Part shown: one piece after another, positions 63,755 through 64,000 of the stretch
Numbering within the stretch: the first letter of the stretch is position 1
How the letters are laid out: each line of letters begins with the position of its first letter
Assembly (NCBI GenBank): GCA_946186125.1
Contig: CAMHLZ010000008.1
Location: 1 to 64,000, forward strand
Direction: 5' to 3'
Length of the DNA: 64,000 nucleotides
DNA from: an uncultured Lachnospira sp.
GTDB lineage: Bacteria; Bacillota; Clostridia; Lachnospirales; Lachnospiraceae
Position numbers and translations under genes: made by a program
Notes under the pieces: generated by a model
Database searches by the model: none
The model's input: the letters and a program-made list of their open reading frames with translations, nothing else
What the model was told of the DNA's origin: nothing

Positions 63755-64000
63755 TGGATGTTATGAATCAGCAGAAAGAATTGTCGAACTGCTGAAAAAA
63801 TATGGTCTGTCTGTTACTACCGTTGAGTCATGTACAGGAGGTCTGCTTGCAGCAAGTATTGTTGATGTTCCGGGAGCGTCCGGGGTTTTTTCAAGAGGCT
63901 TTATTACCTATTCAAACGATGCCAAAACAGAAGTTATAGGTGTTGATAAGACTATTATTGATTCATATGGTGTCGTCAGTGAAGAAACGGCTTTGGAAAT
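63741..64000 (+). CDS. CinA C-terminal / PncC-like nicotinamide-nucleotide amidase (3' end outside window)
   Basis: The visible 86 residues start MAENSGCYESAERIVELLKK and include TVESCTGGLLAASIVDVPGASGVFSRGFITYSNDAKTEVIGV, the PncC core with the catalytic Ser in ESCTGG and the family's GF(V/I)TYSN(D/E)AK. AAAGAGGTAATTTCAG precedes the ATG. It starts directly with this domain, so it is the short PncC form rather than full CinA, unless the rest lies downstream. Confidence 0.88.
   Translation, partial: MAENSGCYESAERIVELLKKYGLSVTTVESCTGGLLAASIVDVPGASGVFSRGFITYSNDAKTEVIGVDKTIIDSYGVVSEETALE

Overview
The window is a low-GC, Gram-positive chromosome segment from an endospore-pathway Clostridia, most likely a Lachnospiraceae species. 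This is inferred from the complete spoIIIA operon, spoIVB and spo0A, the order xseAB-ispA-dxs-tlyA-nadK-argR-recN-spoIVB-spo0A, the sortase-type PKTGD surface protein, and the pairing of apbE with NusG-II and Gx-transporter genes. No rRNA or tRNA gene was recognised.

Layout. 1-1050: the C-terminal end of a Thr/Glu-repeat surface protein and a decayed lectin-like gene. 1.1-13.9 kb: primary metabolism (glyA, aroC on the minus strand, tgt-yajC, leuB-ilvD-ilvB, serC-serA-DUF1015). 14.0-21.5 kb: a glycogen-branching-enzyme-like protein that has lost its GH13 catalytic residues and carries a Lys/Ala/Thr tail, then mscS, an exported anchored protein, mecA, a DEAD-box helicase and an SseB-like gene. 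21.5-37.5 kb: spoIIIAA-AH, then a housekeeping and isoprenoid run ending in spoIVB and spo0A. glgA follows at 37.6 kb.

39.1-55.2 kb is an accessory island. A WYL-domain regulator is divergent from a type III-A CRISPR-Cas interference operon (cas6, csm1/cas10, csm2-csm5). Then come an IS200/IS605-like remnant, a leader, an array of 21 repeats and 20 spacers, a DUF4143-type ATPase, a type I toxin-antitoxin-like locus (holin-like peptide plus antisense RNA), cas1, cas2 and csm6. The visible active sites are intact: Cas10 HD and GGDD, the Csm3 Asp, the Cas1 and Cas2 acidic residues, and the Csm6 CARF and HEPN motifs. The locus therefore looks able to acquire spacers, cut RNA and signal through cyclic oligoadenylate. 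Several spacers are antisense to what look like translation starts or coding sequence, as RNA targeting requires. The island's right edge holds a truncated MYG1-like gene and a 160-bp array of seven TACGTA palindromes at regular alternating distances.

55.3-64.0 kb returns to core functions: apbE, an FMN-binding-protein gene that is broken or frameshifted at a dnaX-like slippery heptamer, a NusG-II protein, a Gx transporter, rqcH (minus strand), yicC-remA-gmk-rpoZ, rimO, pgsA and the start of a cinA-like gene.

All family assignments come from reading motifs and gene order; no database search was run. Starts were chosen by ribosome-binding site and family N-terminus, and several genes use GTG or TTG.
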